Notes under the pieces: generated by a model
What the model was told of the DNA's origin: nothing
Seen by the model: only the letters and a program-made list of their open reading frames with translations
Database searches by the model: none
In this document: positions 1-8,641 of the stretch, in pieces
Position numbering within the stretch: the stretch's first letter is position 1
How the letters are laid out: each line of letters opens with the position of its first letter
Program-made: the position numbers and the translations under genes
Source of the DNA: Oscillospiraceae bacterium
Lineage (GTDB): Bacteria; Bacillota; Clostridia; Oscillospirales; Ruminococcaceae
DNA length: 42,966 nucleotides
Direction of reading: 5' to 3'
Assembly (NCBI GenBank): GCA_020024185.1
Contig: JAHHUD010000003.1
Span: forward strand, 1-42,966

Positions 1-20
1 ATAAAATTAAAATTACAAAA

Positions 21-701
21 ATGAAATATACAAATATAGTAAAAGCAACATTTATCAATCGTCCAAATCGTTTTATTGCAAATGTTAAAGTTAACGGAAA
101 AACCGAAATAGCTCATGTAAAAAATACAGGACGATGCAAAGAACTTCTCACAGAAAATGCAGATATTTTTCTTTGGGAAAGTGACAATCCTCAAAGAAAA
201 ACAAAATACGATTTAATAAGTGTGTATAAAGGAAATCGGCTTATAAATATGGATAGTCAAATTCCAAATAAAGTATTTGCACAATGGATACAAGACAGTA
301 ATTTTTTCAAAGATGTAACGCTTATAAAGCCGGAAACTACTTTTGGTAAAAGTCGCTTTGATTTTTACATAGAAACAAAATCGGAAAAAATTTTTGTAGA
401 AATAAAAGGTGTTACACTTGAAGAGGACGGAGTTGTTTTATTTCCTGATGCTCCAACTGAAAGAGGGGTAAAACATACTTATGAGCTTTGTGAGTGTATA
501 AAAAGTGGTTACAAAGCGTATTTGTTTTTTATCATTCAAATGAAAGATGTCAAATATTTTACTCCAAATGTAAAAACTCAGCCAGAATTTGCAAAAGCTT
601 TAAAATATGCAAAAGAAAATGGTGTTGAAATTAAAGCGCTTGACTGTGTTGTCACTTGTGACAGCATTACAGCTGATGAATTTGTAGATGTTATTTTATA
701 A
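21..701 (+). CDS. sfsA: SfsA family DNA-binding / sugar fermentation stimulation protein
   Basis: This 226-residue protein matches SfsA along its full length (E. coli SfsA is about 234 residues). Visible family signatures are HVKNTGRCKELL near residue 32, RFDFYIE near 113, EIKGVTLE near 127 and FPDAPTERGVKHTYEL near 140. SfsA was named for effects on maltose metabolism in E. coli. The N-terminal OB-like and C-terminal nuclease-like folds suggest nucleic-acid binding, but the cellular role is not settled. The start is the first methionine and aligns with the family N-terminus. Only 20 bases precede it and no clear ribosome site is seen there, so the promoter or an upstream gene lies outside the window. 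It converges on nth across a shared terminator. Confidence 0.93.
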   Translation: MKYTNIVKATFINRPNRFIANVKVNGKTEIAHVKNTGRCKELLTENADIFLWESDNPQRKTKYDLISVYKGNRLINMDSQIPNKVFAQWIQDSNFFKDVTLIKPETTFGKSRFDFYIETKSEKIFVEIKGVTLEEDGVVLFPDAPTERGVKHTYELCECIKSGYKAYLFFIIQMKDVKYFTPNVKTQPEFAKALKYAKENGVEIKALDCVVTCDSITADEFVDVIL

Positions 702-705
702 AAAT

Positions 706-735
706 AAAAAGCCCTTTTATAAGGGCTTTTTTTAT
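706..735. terminator. Bidirectional terminator between sfsA and nth
   Basis: A perfect 11-bp stem (AAAAAGCCCTT at 706-716, AAGGGCTTTTT at 721-731) has a 4-nt loop, with T-rich tracts on both sides. It lies between two convergent genes, so it can end transcription from both. Confidence 0.9.
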
Positions 736-1394
736 TTGTTTTTATTTTTTTCTGCCTTTTTATCAAGACTTTTTTTATAGTTGCAATATGTACTTAAAAC
801 GCATTTTTCACAGTAGGCTTTTCTGGCAGTACATACATTTCTGCCATGCTCAACAAGTCTGTGGCAAAAATCGTTTTGTTTTGTTGGTTCAACAACTTTT
901 TTTAGCGCCATTTCTACTTTTACAGGGTCTGTATTTTTTATAAATCCAAGTCTGTTTGATAATCTTATACAATGGGTATCTGCAACTATTGCAGGTTGGT
1001 TATACACATCACCCAAAATAAGATTTGCACTTTTTCTTCCTACTCCGGGCAACTTCAATAAATCTTCCATATTATTCGGCACAACACAATTAAACTCATC
1101 TCTAAGCATTTTCATACACAAGTTTATATCTTTTGCTTTACTCTTGCCAAGGCCACAAGGCTTTACGATTGCTTCAATTTCTGATGGTTGTGCATCAGCA
1201 AGTGCAGAAACAGTTGGAAATTTCTCAAATAATATTGGAGTTATTGCATTAACTCTTAAATCTGTACACTGTGCCGAAAGTCTTACTGCCACCAACAACT
1301 GCCACGCACCGTCTGCGTCCAAAAAGCAGTCTGCAATTGGATAAAAGTTTTCCAGTGTATTTACAATTTCTGCCGCCTGTGCCTTTGTTTTCAT
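732..1394 (-). CDS. nth: Endonuclease III (DNA glycosylase/AP lyase)
   Basis: Base-excision repair enzyme that removes oxidised pyrimidines and cleaves at abasic sites. The helix-hairpin-helix LPGVGRKSA carries the catalytic lysine, VADTH carries the catalytic aspartate, and a C-terminal C-x6-C-x2-C-x5-C motif binds the [4Fe-4S] cluster. A longer frame opens at 1430, but I chose the ATG at 1394. It is preceded by GAAAGGAAT at a good distance and gives a 220-residue protein of normal Nth length starting MKTKAQAAEIV. The last residues are lysine-rich, and the stop codon lies at the edge of the terminator shared with sfsA. It is transcribed alone. Confidence 0.95.
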   Translation of the reverse strand: MKTKAQAAEIVNTLENFYPIADCFLDADGAWQLLVAVRLSAQCTDLRVNAITPILFEKFPTVSALADAQPSEIEAIVKPCGLGKSKAKDINLCMKMLRDEFNCVVPNNMEDLLKLPGVGRKSANLILGDVYNQPAIVADTHCIRLSNRLGFIKNTDPVKVEMALKKVVEPTKQNDFCHRLVEHGRNVCTARKAYCEKCVLSTYCNYKKSLDKKAEKNKNK

Positions 1395-1488
1395 ATATAT
1401 AATTCCTTTCAGATAGTTTTCTTTTGCCATTGTATCACTTTAAATAATATTAAAACAAGAGATTAAATCACAAAACTCTGCTTTTAAT

Positions 1489-1517
1489 TTGTTTTATACA
1501 TATTTGTGTAGTATAAT
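1489..1517 (+). promoter_or_regulatory. Sigma-A-type promoter for the hydrolase-rarA pair
   Basis: TTGTTT at 1489-1494, a 17-bp spacer and TATAAT at 1512-1517, located 34 bp before the hydrolase start codon. Confidence 0.7.
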
Positions 1518-1550
1518 CATAATACTATAGAAATAAAAGAGGAATTAAAA

Positions 1551-2366
1551 ATGGCATTTATAAATACTTCTGTATATTCCAGAACATTGGACCAACGTGT
1601 TCCAATCAGCTTATTTTTGCCTACTGACCGTGTAAGCGGACACACAAGAACACCAAAAGCAGTTATCTACTTTTTACATGGTAAAGGGCAAAACAACGAA
1701 GATTTTCAAAATTATACCGCTGCAAATCGTTATGCAATGGAAAATCATGTTGCAATGGTTTATGTGAATGCTCCATATAGCTTTTATCAAGATATGGCTT
1801 GTGGATATAACTATTACACATATATAACAGAGGAGCTTCCTGATTTATTAAGCAAAATGTTTATACTTCCACAAGGCAGAGAACACACATTTATTTGTGG
1901 ACTTTCTATGGGTGGATACGGAGCATTACTTTTAGGTCTATCACGCCCTGATATATACAGCGCTTGTGCATCTTTTTCCGGCAGTCTCGATATGGGTGCA
2001 ATGCTTGAAGCCGCCAAAAATAACGAAGAATACAAACGTATTTTTTCTCCAGCATTTGGAGAAAATTTGGATTTTAAAGACAGTGCAGACTTATTTAAGC
2101 TTGCAGAAAATATGGCAAAATTGCCAGAAGAAGAACAATCTCGTGTATTTGTGTGTTGTGGTAAACAAGACCATAATTATTTTATATACGAGCAAAATCA
2201 AACTTTTAATAACTTTGCAAAAAATCTTAATTTAGCAAATTATAAATTTATGGAGTGGGACGGAACTCATGACTATTCTTTTTGGGACAGAGCTATGTTA
2301 CATTCCATTGCATTTTTCCTTAAAAACAGCTATGACCAAAAGAAAATAAAACTTTGGAGAGATTGA
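1551..2366 (+). CDS. Alpha/beta-hydrolase, tributyrin esterase / S-formylglutathione hydrolase-like
   Basis: A 271-residue serine hydrolase of the esterase D / EstA type. The nucleophile elbow GLSMGGYGAL places the catalytic serine at residue 119. The likely acid is D207 (CGKQDHNY) and the base H240 (WDGTHDYSFW), in the order expected of the fold. An oxyanion-hole-like YFLHGKGQN is near residue 40. No signal peptide is seen, so it is probably cytoplasmic. The natural substrate cannot be read from sequence; short-chain acyl esters are typical for the family. AGAGGAAT precedes the ATG. It lies one base upstream of rarA, so the two are probably co-transcribed without an obvious functional link. 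Confidence 0.85.
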   Translation: MAFINTSVYSRTLDQRVPISLFLPTDRVSGHTRTPKAVIYFLHGKGQNNEDFQNYTAANRYAMENHVAMVYVNAPYSFYQDMACGYNYYTYITEELPDLLSKMFILPQGREHTFICGLSMGGYGALLLGLSRPDIYSACASFSGSLDMGAMLEAAKNNEEYKRIFSPAFGENLDFKDSADLFKLAENMAKLPEEEQSRVFVCCGKQDHNYFIYEQNQTFNNFAKNLNLANYKFMEWDGTHDYSFWDRAMLHSIAFFLKNSYDQKKIKLWRD

Positions 2367-2367
2367 T

Positions 2368-3633
2368 ATGAGTATGCCCCTTGCTGCTGCAATAAGACCA
2401 AAAGAATTATCTGATGTGTGTGGACAAAAACATCTGTTATCTGAAGACAGTGTTTTTCGACGTGCAATTGAGAACGGCGTGGCACATAATATGATTTTCT
2501 TTGGGCCTTCCGGTGTTGGCAAAACCACAGTTGCATCTATTATCGCAAAAAAGACAGGTAAAAAGCTGTTTAAATTAAACGGTACACAAAGTTCCACAAG
2601 TGATATAAAAGATATTATATCTCAAGTTAATACTTTTGGCACAGAAAACGGAATTTTATTATATCTTGATGAAATTCAGTATCTTAATAAAAAACAACAG
2701 CAATCGTTACTTGAGGTTATAGAAGACGGCAGTGTAACTCTTATTGCCTCTACAACAGAAAATCCTTATTTTTCAATTTTTAATGCAATTTTATCAAGAT
2801 GTACTGTATTTGAATTTAAACCACTCAGTGCAGAAGATGTTAAAGAAGGTATAGCAAATGCAATAACAAATTATAGCAAGGAAAATAATATCTCCGTAGA
2901 CATATCTGCGCAGGCGCTCAAAACTTTGTCCTATGGTTGTGGTGGAGATATGCGAAAATGTTTTAATGCACTTGAGCTTTTACTTGCCGCTGCACAAAAA
3001 ACAGATAATGTTTTAAAAATAACTGACGCCATGGCAAAGCAAGTAACACAAAGAAGCAGTAATCGTTTTGATAATTCTAGCGATGTACATTACAATTTAC
3101 TTTCTGCTTTGCAAAAATCCATACGAGGTTCTGACGAAAACGCTGCTTTACATTATCTTGCAAGAATACTTGAAGGCGATGGACTTATCTCTGCCGTAAG
3201 ACGTTTACAGATTATCGCTTGTGAAGATATTGGTCTTGCATATCCTCAAGCAGTTTCCATTGTAAAATCTTGTTGTGACATCGCTTTGCAAACCGGTATG
3301 CCGGAAGCCAGAATACCACTGGCTCATGCAGTTATTTTGCTTGCAACTGCTCCAAAATCAAACAGCAATGAAGTTGCAATAGACCTTGCATTAGCAGATG
3401 TTAAAAGTGGAAACTTTTCTGATGTTCCTGCACATTTAAAAGATTCTGCAAGTTTTGAAAATAGAAATCTATCTGATGATAAAAACTATTTATATCCTCA
3501 TATATATCCAAATCACTGGGTAAAACAGCAATATTTACCTGATGTAATAAAAGATAAAGTATATTATCAGCACGGAGAAAATAAAACTGAGCAGGCTGCC
3601 AAAGCCTATTGGGATAAAATCAAAAACAAATAA
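2368..3633 (+). CDS. rarA: Replication-associated recombination protein A (AAA+ ATPase)
   Basis: RarA/MgsA is a clamp-loader-like AAA+ ATPase acting at stalled replication forks. The 421-residue protein has Walker A GPSGVGKT (46-53), Walker B LLYLDEIQ (97-104), sensor-1 ASTTEN (127-132) and an arginine finger in LSRC (R144). The C-terminal region contains the typical EDIGLAYPQA and HAVILLATAPKSN segments of the tetramerisation domain. The start ATG is one base after the hydrolase stop and has GGAGAG about 8 bases upstream, within the preceding gene, which indicates translational coupling. The zinc-binding N-terminal extension of eukaryotic WRNIP1 is absent, as in bacterial RarA. Confidence 0.95.
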   Translation: MSMPLAAAIRPKELSDVCGQKHLLSEDSVFRRAIENGVAHNMIFFGPSGVGKTTVASIIAKKTGKKLFKLNGTQSSTSDIKDIISQVNTFGTENGILLYLDEIQYLNKKQQQSLLEVIEDGSVTLIASTTENPYFSIFNAILSRCTVFEFKPLSAEDVKEGIANAITNYSKENNISVDISAQALKTLSYGCGGDMRKCFNALELLLAAAQKTDNVLKITDAMAKQVTQRSSNRFDNSSDVHYNLLSALQKSIRGSDENAALHYLARILEGDGLISAVRRLQIIACEDIGLAYPQAVSIVKSCCDIALQTGMPEARIPLAHAVILLATAPKSNSNEVAIDLALADVKSGNFSDVPAHLKDSASFENRNLSDDKNYLYPHIYPNHWVKQQYLPDVIKDKVYYQHGENKTEQAAKAYWDKIKNK

Positions 3634-3685
3634 ATATCATCAGATTAAAAAGAGTATTAATATGTTAATAGTATCTAAATAAAAA

Positions 3686-3718
3686 ATAAGACTAGCTTAT
3701 ACAAAGCTAGTCTTTTAT
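3686..3718. terminator. Bidirectional terminator between rarA and rubredoxin
   Basis: Perfect 11-bp stem AAGACTAGCTT (3688-3698) / AAGCTAGTCTT (3704-3714), flanked by an A-rich tract on the left and a T-rich tract on the right. The genes on each side converge. Confidence 0.85.
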
Positions 3719-3723
3719 ATTTA

Positions 3724-3885
3724 TTATTCAGCTAAATCAAACTGGTCTTTTTCAGCACCACATTCCGGACATTCAAAACTGTCTGGTATTTCTTCAAAAA
3801 GTGTGCCTTCTTCAATACCAACTTCTTCATTACCTAAATCTTCATCATAAATCCAACCGCAAATCATGCAACCATATTTTGCCAT
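3724..3885 (-). CDS. Rubredoxin
   Basis: A 53-residue reading frame starting MAKYGCMICGWIYDE contains both rubredoxin metal knuckles: C6-x2-C9-G near the N-terminus and C39-P-E-C42-G near the C-terminus. These coordinate one iron for single-electron transfer. The CGWIYDE context is canonical. The usual aromatic residue before the second knuckle (WxCPxCG) is phenylalanine here (FECPECG). Length equals the family norm of 52-54. AAAAGGAGAAATAAT directly precedes the ATG, a strong ribosome site. Rubredoxin serves oxygen and peroxide detoxification in anaerobes. No partner such as rubrerythrin is adjacent, so its partner is unknown. Confidence 0.93.
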   Translation of the reverse strand: MAKYGCMICGWIYDEDLGNEEVGIEEGTLFEEIPDSFECPECGAEKDQFDLAE

Positions 3886-4155
3886 ATTATTTCTCCTTTT
3901 AATTACATAGATTTTTTATAAAAAGAATTTTATTATTTATACCGTCCACTGTCAATAGATTTTTATAGCACTTTATCAATTTTTACCAATATTATAAATC
4001 ATACCTATTTTTTTGTATAAGTTATCCAAATTTATAAATAATAATTTTTATTTATTCTATTCTCAATTTTTAAAAAAAATTTGTAACAAGTGAAAAATTA
4101 TGATAAACTATATAAGTATTGATATTTATAATGAAAATGACGGAGGTGTAATAAA

Positions 4156-5643
4156 ATGTTAAAGACGGCCTTTAGCAACGATATTTATATAGAAAAACAA
4201 TCTCACGAAATCAAGGAAAGAATAAATCGTTTTGATGGAAAGCTTTATCTTGAATTTGGCGGTAAATTGTTTGACGATTTTCACGCTTCCAGAGTTTTAC
4301 CTGGTTTTAAACCAGACACAAAAATAAAACTTTTGCAATCTCTTGCAGATGAAGCAGAAATTATATTCTGTATTTCTGCTGATGATATTGAAAAAACAAA
4401 AATCAGAGCAGACCTTGGCATAAGCTATGATATGGATATTTTACGTCTTATTGATGAATTTAAATCAATGGGTATATCTGTAAACAGTATTGTTCTTACA
4501 AAATATAATCATCAGCCAGCAGCAGATAACTTTATTAGAAAATTGGATAATCTTGGCATTAAAAGCTATCGCCATTATATTATCCCAAATTATCCAACTG
4601 ATGTAAACAATATTGTTAGCGAAGAAGGATACGGCAAAAATGAATTTGTTGAAACAACAAAGCCTCTTGTTGTTGTTACTGCTCCAGGCCCTGGCAGTGG
4701 AAAACTTGCAGTATGTCTTTCTCAAGTTTATCATGAATATAAACGTGGTGTTATGGCAGGTTATGCAAAGTTTGAAACTTTTCCTATATGGAATTTGCCT
4801 TTAAAACACCCAGTTAACCTTGCTTATGAGGCTGCAACTGCTGACCTTATGGACGTCAATATGATTGACCCATTCCATCTTGAAGCTTACAATAAAACAA
4901 CTGTAAATTATAATCGTGATGTTGAAGCTTTCCCTATTGTAAAAACAATCCTTTCAAAAATCACAGGAGATGAAAACTTCTATCGCAGTCCAACAGATAT
5001 GGGCGTAAACATGGTTGGTTATGCAATTGTTGATGATGATGCTGCAAGATATGCCTCCGGACAAGAAGTTATTGCAAGATATTATACTGCTATTTGTGAT
5101 TATAAGCTTGGTAAAACAAATCACACAACAGTTGAAAAGCTTGAAAGTATTATGAACCAACTAAAGCTTGTTCCAAGTGAAAACAGAATGTGCGTAAAGC
5201 CTGCTTTAGAAAAAGCTCAGGAAAGTGGCCTTAACAGTGTTGCGTATGAACTTTGTGATGGCACAATAATAACCGGTAAATCAAGTGATATTATGTCTGC
5301 AACAAGCAGTGCAACTCTCAATGCAATAAAATATCTTTGTGGTATTCGTGATGATATAAAACTTATTCCACCAAATGTTCTTATTCCAATGCTAAAGCTT
5401 AAAAGAGAAGTCCTTGGTTCTAAAACATCTGCTTTAAAACTTGATGATATGCTATTAGCGCTCACAGTTTCTATGACAACAAACCCTATGGTTGCAATGG
5501 CTCTTGACCAATTGCCAAAACTTCGTGGTGCAGATTTACATTCATCGGTAATGCTTAGAAGTGGCGACCTTTCCACACTTAAAAAACTAGGTGTGCGTGT
5601 TACTATGGAAGATAAATTCCCAGAAAAGAGCTTATACTTTTAA
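4156..5643 (+). CDS. UPF0371 / DUF1846 family protein
   Basis: This 495-residue protein matches the UPF0371 (DUF1846) family from end to end (normal length about 490-510). Recognisable parts are the N-terminal AFSNDIYIEKQSHEIKERI and RFDGKLYLEFGGKLFDDFHA segments, a nucleotide-handling-like VVTAPGPGSGKLAVCLSQ near residue 173, and the C-terminal LPKLRGADLHSSVMLRSGD. The biochemical role of the family is not established to my knowledge; the glycine-rich segment suggests a nucleotide or phosphate site, which is inference. GGAGG lies about 9 bases before the ATG. A weak promoter-like pair (TTGTAA at 4081, TAAACT at 4104) is upstream. It may be followed by readthrough into the M32 gene 91 bases downstream, since no strong terminator separates them. 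Confidence 0.9.
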   Translation: MLKTAFSNDIYIEKQSHEIKERINRFDGKLYLEFGGKLFDDFHASRVLPGFKPDTKIKLLQSLADEAEIIFCISADDIEKTKIRADLGISYDMDILRLIDEFKSMGISVNSIVLTKYNHQPAADNFIRKLDNLGIKSYRHYIIPNYPTDVNNIVSEEGYGKNEFVETTKPLVVVTAPGPGSGKLAVCLSQVYHEYKRGVMAGYAKFETFPIWNLPLKHPVNLAYEAATADLMDVNMIDPFHLEAYNKTTVNYNRDVEAFPIVKTILSKITGDENFYRSPTDMGVNMVGYAIVDDDAARYASGQEVIARYYTAICDYKLGKTNHTTVEKLESIMNQLKLVPSENRMCVKPALEKAQESGLNSVAYELCDGTIITGKSSDIMSATSSATLNAIKYLCGIRDDIKLIPPNVLIPMLKLKREVLGSKTSALKLDDMLLALTVSMTTNPMVAMALDQLPKLRGADLHSSVMLRSGDLSTLKKLGVRVTMEDKFPEKSLYF

Positions 5644-5734
5644 TTAAACAATTAAAAATAAATGCGTTTGTGTTATGCACTTTTTTGGTGTATCTGCACA
5701 AGCGCAATTTTTATATAGAATGGAGGAAAATATT

Positions 5735-7237
5735 ATGACAATTGAACAGGCAAAAAAAGATTTGATATCTCTTGGTGCAAAACTTTCTGCATACAATCAT
5801 GCAAATGCACTTATCTATTTTGACGGTGCAACAACTGCCCCAAAAGGTACTGCACAAAACAGAGCTCAAACCCTATCTGTTCTTGGAGAAGAAAGTTATA
5901 AACTTTCTACCGGAGAAGAAACAGTAAAACTTCTTGAATTTTTGGACAGTAACAAAGAACAGCTTTCTGTGGAAGAGCAACGTATAGTTTATCTTATGCT
6001 TAAAGATATTCGTGAGATGCAAAAAATTCCACTTGAGGAGTATATTGAATTTCAAAAGCTTATGGTTGAAGCTGATGATGTATGGCATACAGCAAAAGAA
6101 AATGATGATTTTGCTCTCTTTGAACCTGTTTTGGAAAAAGTTTTTAATTTTCATAAAAAAATAGCAAATTGGTGTGCACCTGATAAAGACCCTTATGATT
6201 ATTGGCTTGATAATTATGAAACCGGACTTTCAAAAGCTCGCTGTGATGAGTTTTTTGCAACACTCAGAAGCAGAATTGTTCCTTTATTGAAAAAAATCTC
6301 AGATAAACCACAGCTTGATGATAGTTGTATTTATGGAGATTTTTCAATTGATAAGCAATCTGAATTAAGCGATTATCTTATGCGCCTTATGAAAATTGAT
6401 ATCAATCACTGTGGATTGCAAACAACAGAACATCCATTTACAATATCTTTTGGTTCTCATCACGATGTCCGTATTACCACAAACTATAAAAAAGAAAATT
6501 TTGTTTCCTCTCTTTATAGTGTTGTTCATGAAGGTGGTCACGCTCTTTATGACCTTAACTCAAAAGATGAGTATGCTTATACTGTTCTTGATGGTGGTGT
6601 AAGTATGGGTATTCACGAGAGCCAAAGCCGTTTTTATGAAAACCTTATTGGACGAAGCCGTGAATATATTGAATATATATTCCCAAAAATTAAAGAACTT
6701 TTTCCACACCAAATGGAAAATTATACAGCTGATGACCTTTATAAAGCAGTTAATAAAGTTCAACCAAGTCTTATACGCATAGAAGCTGATGAATTGACAT
6801 ACTGTTTGCATATTATGGTTCGTTATGAGCTTGAAAAACGTATTTTTGCCGGAGAATTATCTGTTCACGATTTACCAAAAGAATGGAATAACCTTTACAA
6901 AGAATATTTGGGTATTGATGTTCCAAACGACAAACAAGGCGTATTACAAGATAGCCACTGGTCTGGTGGTAATATCGGATACTTCCCTTCTTATGCTTTA
7001 GGCTCTGCTTATGGAGCACAGTTTTTAAAGAAAATGAAAGAAACTGTTGATGTTGAAAAATGTATTTCTGAAGGTAATTTTGAACCAATTAACAACTGGA
7101 ACAAAGAACATATCTGGAAATACGGAAGTCTTTTTACTCCAACTGAATTATTGGAAAATGCTTTGGGTGAAAAATTTGACCCATCTGTATTTACAGATTA
7201 TCTTGAAGAAAAATTCTCTAAACTTTATAATTTATAA
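5735..7237 (+). CDS. M32 family metallocarboxypeptidase
   Basis: Zinc (or cobalt) carboxypeptidase of family M32 (Taq carboxypeptidase type), releasing C-terminal residues from peptides. The HEGGH motif (265-269) supplies two metal histidines and the catalytic glutamate, and the HESQS motif (294-298) supplies the third ligand. HPF (233-235), the DVRIT substrate segment (244-248) and IRIEADELTY are also family signatures. The frame is open from 5675, but GGAGGA lies directly before the ATG at 5735, giving a 500-residue protein of normal length (MTIEQAKKDL). No signal peptide, so intracellular. It is one of three unlinked peptidase genes in this window. Confidence 0.95.
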   Translation: MTIEQAKKDLISLGAKLSAYNHANALIYFDGATTAPKGTAQNRAQTLSVLGEESYKLSTGEETVKLLEFLDSNKEQLSVEEQRIVYLMLKDIREMQKIPLEEYIEFQKLMVEADDVWHTAKENDDFALFEPVLEKVFNFHKKIANWCAPDKDPYDYWLDNYETGLSKARCDEFFATLRSRIVPLLKKISDKPQLDDSCIYGDFSIDKQSELSDYLMRLMKIDINHCGLQTTEHPFTISFGSHHDVRITTNYKKENFVSSLYSVVHEGGHALYDLNSKDEYAYTVLDGGVSMGIHESQSRFYENLIGRSREYIEYIFPKIKELFPHQMENYTADDLYKAVNKVQPSLIRIEADELTYCLHIMVRYELEKRIFAGELSVHDLPKEWNNLYKEYLGIDVPNDKQGVLQDSHWSGGNIGYFPSYALGSAYGAQFLKKMKETVDVEKCISEGNFEPINNWNKEHIWKYGSLFTPTELLENALGEKFDPSVFTDYLEEKFSKLYNL

Positions 7238-7241
7238 AATT

Positions 7242-7273
7242 AAATCCCACGGACTAATTCCGTGGGATTTTTC
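7242..7273. terminator. Bidirectional terminator between M32 and M24 peptidase genes
   Basis: Perfect 11-bp stem AAATCCCACGG (7242-7252) / CCGTGGGATTT (7260-7270) with T-rich flank. The two genes converge. Confidence 0.88.
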
Positions 7274-7275
7274 AA

Positions 7276-8367
7276 TTAGTTTTTAACAATAATCAGTTCT
7301 TTTGTTGAATTATTTAATGTTTCATTTCCATTTTCTGTTGTCAAAACAATATCTTCTATTCGTATTCCAAACTCACCAACACGATAAATTCCCGGTTCAA
7401 TACTAAATGTCATGTTTGGTTCAAGATAAAGATGATTTGACTGTTTTATATCCGGAGCTTCATGAAGCGAATATCCTATCCCATGTCCAAGACGAGTCAT
7501 AAATGTATTTCCATATCCACTTTCACAAATAATATCTCTTGCAGCTTTATCAATATCTGGTACAAAAGCACCATTTACAGCTGCTTTTACACCTGCTTTT
7601 TGACCTCTTAAAACATAATCATACATTTTTCTTTGTTCGTCTGTAACTCCACCAACAAAAAATGTTCTTGTCATATCAGCACAAAGACCATTGTATATAC
7701 AGCCAAAATCGCACAAAACAATATCTTGTTCTTTTATAACGCTTGAATCATCATTGTAGTGTGGAAGTGCAGAATTTTTGCCACAAGCAACAATTGCAAA
7801 TCCAAATTCTGCACCTTTTTTTGCAAATTCTGACTTTATAAAATCAACAATGTCTTTTTCTTTCATGCCAGGTTTTACAAATTTCAAAATTTCATAATAT
7901 GTTTCATCTGTAATTTTTGCAGCTATTTTTAAATTTTCAATCTCTTGTTGTGTTTTACAAATTCTCATCTTTTCTAAAATTTGTTTACCGTTAATAAACT
8001 TAACATCAATATTTTGCATAATATCAAGAATAATAAACGCTCTTTCTGTACTATTTACACCTATTGTTTTTCCGATAAGTCCATTTTCTTGTAAAGCCTT
8101 TTTTACAGTCTGCATATATACATCGCCGTCAAACCAGCTATATACTTTATTACCGTCCATATATTCAGATATTTCGTCTGCTGTAAGCAAGTTGCAAATA
8201 TAGAAGTATTCACCATTTTGTTTTATAAATAAAGCTTGAAAACGCTCACAAATATGTGTAGTATGCCCCAAAATAAATTCAAGTTCTTCTCCAGGAGCTA
8301 TAAGCATTGCATCAACATTATTTTTTATCATAACATCACAAAGTTTTTGTTTGTAAAAGTTATTCAT
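7276..8367 (-). CDS. M24 family metallopeptidase (Xaa-Pro peptidase type)
   Basis: Creatinase/prolidase-fold aminopeptidase with an N-terminal creatinase-like domain (about residues 1-120) and a C-terminal pita-bread catalytic domain. The metal ligands are visible: the two aspartates in CDFGCIYNGLCADMTRTF, the histidine in GHGIGYSLHEAPD, and the glutamates in FSIEPGIYR and GIRIEDIVL. It likely cleaves Xaa-Pro bonds. Substrate size (dipeptide or longer) cannot be told from sequence. An upstream ATG at 8373 is possible, but AAGGAG sits only 3 bases before it and 9 bases before the ATG at 8367, so I prefer the latter (MNNFYKQKL, 363 residues). It is divergent from the MATE gene. Confidence 0.9.
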   Translation of the reverse strand: MNNFYKQKLCDVMIKNNVDAMLIAPGEELEFILGHTTHICERFQALFIKQNGEYFYICNLLTADEISEYMDGNKVYSWFDGDVYMQTVKKALQENGLIGKTIGVNSTERAFIILDIMQNIDVKFINGKQILEKMRICKTQQEIENLKIAAKITDETYYEILKFVKPGMKEKDIVDFIKSEFAKKGAEFGFAIVACGKNSALPHYNDDSSVIKEQDIVLCDFGCIYNGLCADMTRTFFVGGVTDEQRKMYDYVLRGQKAGVKAAVNGAFVPDIDKAARDIICESGYGNTFMTRLGHGIGYSLHEAPDIKQSNHLYLEPNMTFSIEPGIYRVGEFGIRIEDIVLTTENGNETLNNSTKELIIVKN

Positions 8368-8436
8368 TCTCATTTTCTCCTTATTTTAAATTTGATAAAT
8401 AATTATAATTTTACATCATTATATTACTATTATTTA

Positions 8437-8465
8437 TTGACATCAAGGACATCTTGCAATAAAAT
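8437..8465 (+). promoter_or_regulatory. Candidate distal promoter for the MATE gene
   Basis: TTGACA at 8437-8442, a 17-bp spacer and TAAAAT at 8460-8465. The spacer contains a second copy of GACATC and a short CAAG/CTTG inverted repeat. Confidence 0.5.
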
Positions 8466-8549
8466 ACACCAAATTATTTATTTAAAATATACAAATTATT
8501 ATGTAAAAATCCACATTTTAATTTATTTAAAAAAATTGCTAAAATAGTG

Positions 8550-8578
8550 TTGACCTTTTAGTAAAAAAGTATTATCAT
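8550..8578 (+). promoter_or_regulatory. Candidate proximal promoter for the MATE gene
   Basis: TTGACC at 8550-8555, 17-bp spacer, TATCAT at 8573-8578, 63 bp before the start codon. Confidence 0.55.
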
Positions 8579-8641
8579 TCAGTTTATAACTATTTTTGAT
8601 ACTCAATAGTTTTATTTTACATTATATTATAAGGAGGATTT

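Noticed and set aside
1395..1430. Longer N-terminus for nth starting at 1430
   Set aside because: The internal ATG at 1394 has a clear ribosome site, and the extra 12 residues do not fit the Nth family.
5675..5734. N-terminal extension of the M32 peptidase with a signal-like MHFFGVSAQAQF segment
   Set aside because: GGAGGA directly before the ATG at 5735 and the family length show the start is internal.
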